Origin: Novilysobacter_A longmucuonensis | GTDB taxonomy: Bacteria > Pseudomonadota > Gammaproteobacteria > Xanthomonadales > Xanthomonadaceae | Length of the DNA: 64,000 nucleotides | NCBI RefSeq assembly: GCF_046600735.1 | Contig: NZ_JBJMAW010000002.1 | Span: forward strand, 248,001 to 312,000 | Direction of reading: 5' to 3' | Shown here: piece by piece, positions 61,129 through 64,000 of the stretch | Layout of the letters: the number at the start of each line of letters is the position of its first letter | Position numbering within the stretch: the first letter of the stretch is position 1 | Translations under genes and position numbers: made by a program | Notes under the pieces: model-generated | What the model was told of the DNA's origin: nothing | The model's input: only the letters and a program-made list of their open reading frames with translations | Database searches by the model: none

Positions 61129-62090
61129 TCAGTTCACCGGAAAGCCGGCGACGAATTCGGTGCCCTCGGCGGTGCTGGACGCCAGCCGCGCGGCGCCGCC
61201 GTGGGCTCGGGCGACCTCGTCGACGATGTAGAGGCCCAGGCCCACGCTGCGGGTAGCGGCGCCAACGTCCGTGCCGCGTACCATCGGCTGGAACAGCGAG
61301 CCCTGCAACGCCTCGGGGATCGGCTCGCCTTCGTTGTGGACCGAGATGGTGCACTCGCCATCGATCGAGGTCGACACCACCACCACCGGCGCGCCGGGCC
61401 GGCCGTAGGCCACCGCGTTGGACACCAGGTTGCCGACCAGTTGGCCCAGCCGGACCGGATCGGCCTCGCAATGGCCGTCGCCCTGCCGGAGGTGCTCGAT
61501 GCGCGCCTCCGGATAGGCCTGCGACAGTTCCGCCACCTGCGCGGCGACCGTGTCGTGCAGGTCGATCGGCTGGCGCGTGATCGCCATGCCCTGCCCCAGG
61601 CGCGAGCGAGTCAGGTCCAGCAGGTCGTTGATCAGGGCCAGCGCGCGGTCGGTAGCGCGGTCGATGTTGCCCAGCAGCGGCCGGTACCGCTCCGGCAGGT
61701 CGAGCATCCGCAGCACCTCCCCGCCCGTGCGGATGGTGCCCAGCGGCGTGCGCAGGTCGCTGCTGGCCGCGCGCAAGCGGGCCGAGGAGCAGCAGTTCGC
61801 GCTCGTAGGCGTGCCGGTCCGTAGCGGACGTCGAGCTTGATCTCGGTCACCGAGCCCTGCATGCGCAGCAGCGGCATCCACTGTGTCTGGTGGAAGATCC
61901 GTCCGCCCACCGTCAGCAGGTCCTGGAACCGGCGCCTCCCGACCAGCGCTCCGCCCTCCACGCCGACCCAGCCGCAGAACGTGTCGTTGGCCCGCAGCAG
62001 CAGGCCGTCGTCGTCGGTGACCAGCAAGCCGCAGGGCGCGTGCTCGTAGAGCGCCTCGGTGCCGCCGGTGTCGTGGTCAGTTGCGCCCAC
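61129..62090 (-). pseudogene. PAS-histidine kinase, frameshifted and with H-box His lost
   Basis: From an ATG at 62090 a PAS-like domain is read (EALYEHAPCGLLVTDDDGLL, ANDTFCGWVGVEGGALVG), then the frame breaks near 61800. Another frame gives DRHAYERELLL, a kinase linker. The C-terminal kinase resumes in a third frame: SSDLRTPLGTIRTGGEVL, LGQLVGNLVSNAVAYG (N-box) and GLGLYIVDEVARAHGG (G-box). The H-box has Ser in place of the phospho-accepting His. The start overlaps the hydrolase stop by 14 bases. It is most likely a dead sensor kinase. Confidence 0.75.
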
Positions 62091-62901
62091 GCCCGCCGCG
62101 CGCCGCCAGCTCGCAGAGGAATTCGTTCATCGCGGCCATGCTTTCGGCCGGCGCGCTCAGGTGCGGGCAATGGCCGACATTGCTGATCACGCGCAAGGTC
62201 GCGTCCGGCAGCGTGCGCGCCATGTACTCGCCCACGGCCAGCGGAGCGATGAGGTCGTCGCTGGACTGCAGGACCAGCGCGGGGGCGTGCAGCTTTGGCA
62301 GGTCGGCACGGTTGTCGGACAGGAAGGTCACCCGCGCGAAGTGCGTGGCGATCTCCGGGTCGGTGCGGCAGAAGCTGTTGGTGAGCTCCTCGGCCAGCTC
62401 GGGCCGGTCAGGCGCGCCCATAATGGTCGGCGCCATGCTGCTGGACCAGCCGAGGTAGTTGCCCTCCATCGTTTCCAGCAGCGAGTTGATATCCTCGCGG
62501 CTGAAGCCGCCGACGTAATCCCCGTCATTGATGTAGCAGGGCGACGGCCCCAGCATCACATGCGCCTGGAACAGCTCCGGTGCCTTGATGCCGGCCAGCA
62601 TCCCGATGATCGCGCTCACCGAGTGGCCGACCACCACGGCGGGCCCCTCGGCGAACTCGCGCACCACCGCGATCAGGTCATCCGCATGGCCCTGCAGCGT
62701 GTCGTACCGATTGCTGTCGTAGGCCGACAGGTCCGAGCGGCCGCTGCCAACCAGGTCGTAGCGAATGGTGCGGTAGCGGTCTTCGTAGGACGGCGCCATC
62801 AACCGCCACATGTTCTGGTCGCAGCCGAAGCCATGGGCGAACACCATGCTCGCCGGCCCCCGGCCGGCAACGGTGACGTGATGACGCTCACGCAGGTTCA
62901 T
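62077..62901 (-). CDS. RsbQ-like alpha/beta hydrolase (274 aa)
   Basis: The product MNLRERHHVTVAGRGPASMV is an RsbQ/KAI2-like hydrolase: FAHGFGCDQNMWRLMAP, YDLVGSGRSDLSAYD, the nucleophile in VVVGHSVSAIIGM (Ser), LQSSDDLIAP (Asp) and NVGHCPHLSAP (His). In Bacillus, RsbQ works with the PAS-protein RsbP in energy-stress sensing; proteobacterial relatives stand before PAS kinases, as here. It is cytoplasmic. An upstream longer frame is rejected because the family starts at this Met. Confidence 0.9.
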   Translation of the reverse strand: MNLRERHHVTVAGRGPASMVFAHGFGCDQNMWRLMAPSYEDRYRTIRYDLVGSGRSDLSAYDSNRYDTLQGHADDLIAVVREFAEGPAVVVGHSVSAIIGMLAGIKAPELFQAHVMLGPSPCYINDGDYVGGFSREDINSLLETMEGNYLGWSSSMAPTIMGAPDRPELAEELTNSFCRTDPEIATHFARVTFLSDNRADLPKLHAPALVLQSSDDLIAPLAVGEYMARTLPDATLRVISNVGHCPHLSAPAESMAAMNEFLCELAARGGRGRN

Positions 62902-63088
62902 GGGCACGGGTCCCGGTCCCGGTAAAAGGCCGACAAGGATCGCATATCGCCTCGTGTGGGCAACGTGGACGGGAATCCGGCGAGAGCGTGCCCGCCCGCT
63001 GGCATACTGTGGTGCACGGTGTCGCACCACGCGCCCGCCAGACACCCGTGCTGCCCAAAAGGGGGAACCGTCGCCATGGTCGCTGACC

Positions 63089-63440
63089 TGTCGGTTTCAT
63101 CGCCGCAAACAACGCGCTGATCGTTGACGAGTGCGAAGCGTTCGCGCGGACCCTGGGGCCCGCTGCCGAGGACATGGACCGGGACGCCCTGCGTGACCAC
63201 ATCGACCAGATCCTCGTCACCATCGCGGCGGACATGAAGGTGCCGCAGACAGAGCGGGAACGGTCGGAAAAACCCAAGGGGCACGCGCCGGTGACGGCAG
63301 GCGGGCCGGACCCGGCCGCGGAGACGCACGGCACGTTGGCGCGGCCAGTGGCTTCGACATCAACCAGACCGCGGCGGAGTACCGGGCATTGCGTGCGTCG
63401 GTGATCCGGTTATGGCTCGAGACCTCGCCGACGCTAGGGC
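63089..63440 (+). pseudogene. RsbRD-type N-terminal domain of a histidine kinase, truncated
   Basis: The frame reads GFIAANNALIVDECEAFA and continues RTLGPAAEDMDRDALRDHID, QILVTIAADMKVPQTERERS and ETHGTLARP. It then shifts to SGFDINQTAAEYRALRASVI and RLWLE. This is the RsbRD-like N-domain of sensor kinases of the group with PAS and GAF domains. The rest of the kinase is missing at about 63440, where the PfpI relic begins on the other strand. Confidence 0.62.
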
Positions 63441-63577
63441 CGCGCCAGGGGGAAGACCTGACGCGCTGTGGTCGCGCCGGCCTGCTCCACCGCTTGTTTC
63501 GGCTCGGTCAGTTCGACCTGTTCGACGCCATCGGTGGCGAGGATGGCGATGGTCTTGTTTTGAAGCGCACTGCTCAT
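63434..63577 (-). pseudogene. PfpI/DJ-1-type protease-like gene, N-terminal fragment (47 aa)
   Basis: From the ATG at 63577 the frame gives MSSALQNKTIAILATDGVEQ and VELTEPKQAVEQAGATT, the typical start of the PfpI/YhbO type-1 glutamine-amidotransferase-like family. After residue about 37 it stops matching. The break coincides with the end of the kinase relic, so one deletion probably removed both 3' ends. Confidence 0.7.
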
Positions 63578-63732
63578 GGGACCTCTTGCAAAATCGGGAC
63601 GCGGCAAGGTGCCGCAGCACGCAGGATGCATCCGGCTGCATGGGCGCGACGTGACCATGCAGCCGGGCAGGATCACACTCCGAACAGTGGATCGGCCGTG
63701 GGCGACCCCACGACGCTCAGGGTTGAATAACC

Positions 63733-63915
63733 CTACCGCGGACCCCTGTCGCGCAACGCCAGCCGTTCCGGCGCCAGCGCGCCGCTGATGTAGGCAAGCT
63801 CGACCATCTCCTCGAAGAAGTCGATCTTGGCGTCCGCGCTCAGGTTGACCCACGCCATCAACTGGGCGCGCTCGGCGTCCTCGAAGCTGAAGTCCAGCGG
63901 GTGGCAGGGACTCAT
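63733..63915 (-). CDS. Small protein downstream of a nucleotidyltransferase gene (60 aa)
   Basis: MSPCHPLDFSFEDAERAQLM with NLSADAKIDFFEEMVELAY is a short helical acidic protein. Its ATG overlaps the TGA of the upstream gene in ATGA, so it is translationally coupled. Small helical partners of nucleotidyltransferase genes are common, so I propose a two-gene unit; the family is not named. The C-terminus LALRDRGPR is basic. Confidence 0.7.
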   Translation of the reverse strand: MSPCHPLDFSFEDAERAQLMAWVNLSADAKIDFFEEMVELAYISGALAPERLALRDRGPR

Positions 63916-64000
63916 CGGACGCTTCCCTCCCCGGCATCGTGTATCTGCTGAAGCTTGTCGATGTCCTCCAGGTCGCGCGGACGCCCTGCGCGACGCTTCA
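63912..64000 (-). CDS. C-terminal end of a nucleotidyltransferase-like protein (partial)
   Basis: The minus strand enters the window in an open frame: RRAGRPRDLEDIDKLQQI, then a short tail and TGA at 63912-63914. GRPRDLEDIDKL is the usual C-terminal helix of AbiEii/MNT-type nucleotidyltransferases, like RARDLDDIRELL in the protein at 35380. The rest of the gene is outside the window. Confidence 0.65.
   Translation of the reverse strand, partial: KRRAGRPRDLEDIDKLQQIHDAGEGSVR

Noticed and set aside
1..64000. tRNA, rRNA or CRISPR features.
   Set aside because: No cloverleaf with a GTTCRANNC-type arm and no regularly spaced direct repeats were recognised. The repeat clusters are REP or RAYT type, not CRISPR. 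tRNAs cannot be fully excluded without a covariance-model search.

Overview
The window is GC-rich (visibly around two-thirds G+C) DNA of a gammaproteobacterium, most likely a member of the Xanthomonadaceae/Lysobacteraceae (Luteimonas- or Lysobacter-like). The reasons are the codon use, TonB-dependent receptors, secreted subtilase, DUF4331, DUF1615 and PA2169-type proteins, and many short REP-type hairpins of the form GTAGGAGCGGCTTCAGCCGC. The genus is an inference. No rRNA, tRNA, CRISPR array or intact insertion sequence was recognised.

Layout. 1-24 kb is mostly ordinary accessory and stress genes: the N-terminal 540 codons of a YdeP/FdhF-like molybdopterin oxidoreductase, a TonB receptor, a Tat-exported class V aminotransferase-fold enzyme, a DUF4440/DUF4437 protein, a hemerythrin, small stress proteins, a secreted beta-lactamase-fold hydrolase, a subtilase, an EF-hand lipoprotein, TerB, DUF4331, an M14 carboxypeptidase, msrB, a DUF1615 lipoprotein, yedA and an alpha/beta-hydrolase-LuxR fusion. 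24.8-30 kb is a clearly more A/T-rich cassette with two large secreted proteins: a beta-propeller-like protein with a fibronectin type III end, and a 1087-residue protein with PHP-phosphoesterase metal motifs. It ends at an IS3 relic. 30.6-43.5 kb has a MazG-like protein, a cupin, a FAD reductase, a redoxin, a nucleotidyltransferase with a small partner, a TPR exoprotein, a large TonB receptor, an Old Yellow Enzyme and a GST.

44-52 kb is a mosaic island. It holds an orphan four-part megasynthase (adenylation, carrier protein, alpha-oxoamine synthase, SCP2-like tail), a YqcI/YcgG (GntA-like heme N-hydroxylase) gene overlapping a DUF1989 gene, a bacterial copy of trmY, a higBA toxin-antitoxin pair with its operator, and several broken RAYT (REP-associated tyrosine transposase) and IS3 pieces set among GGGGTCAGGTTCA and GGGGACGGAGG repeats. 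52-64 kb carries an MscS channel, a regulator and VOC locus, an RcnB-type protein, a DUF305 gene split by an internal inversion, a two-gene DNA-repair locus (DUF4130-UdgX fusion plus radical SAM protein), an RsbQ-like hydrolase overlapping a decayed PAS-histidine kinase, two further relics, and the end of a second nucleotidyltransferase/small-protein pair.

A striking property of the window is gene decay. At least fifteen fragments or disrupted genes are recognisable: IS3 halves, RAYT pieces, trmY head and tail, higA head, two GST/VOC tails or heads, SnoaL, DUF5694, PfpI, two histidine kinases, DUF305 and a secreted protein. This suggests repeated recombination, much of it near the RAYT-type repeats.
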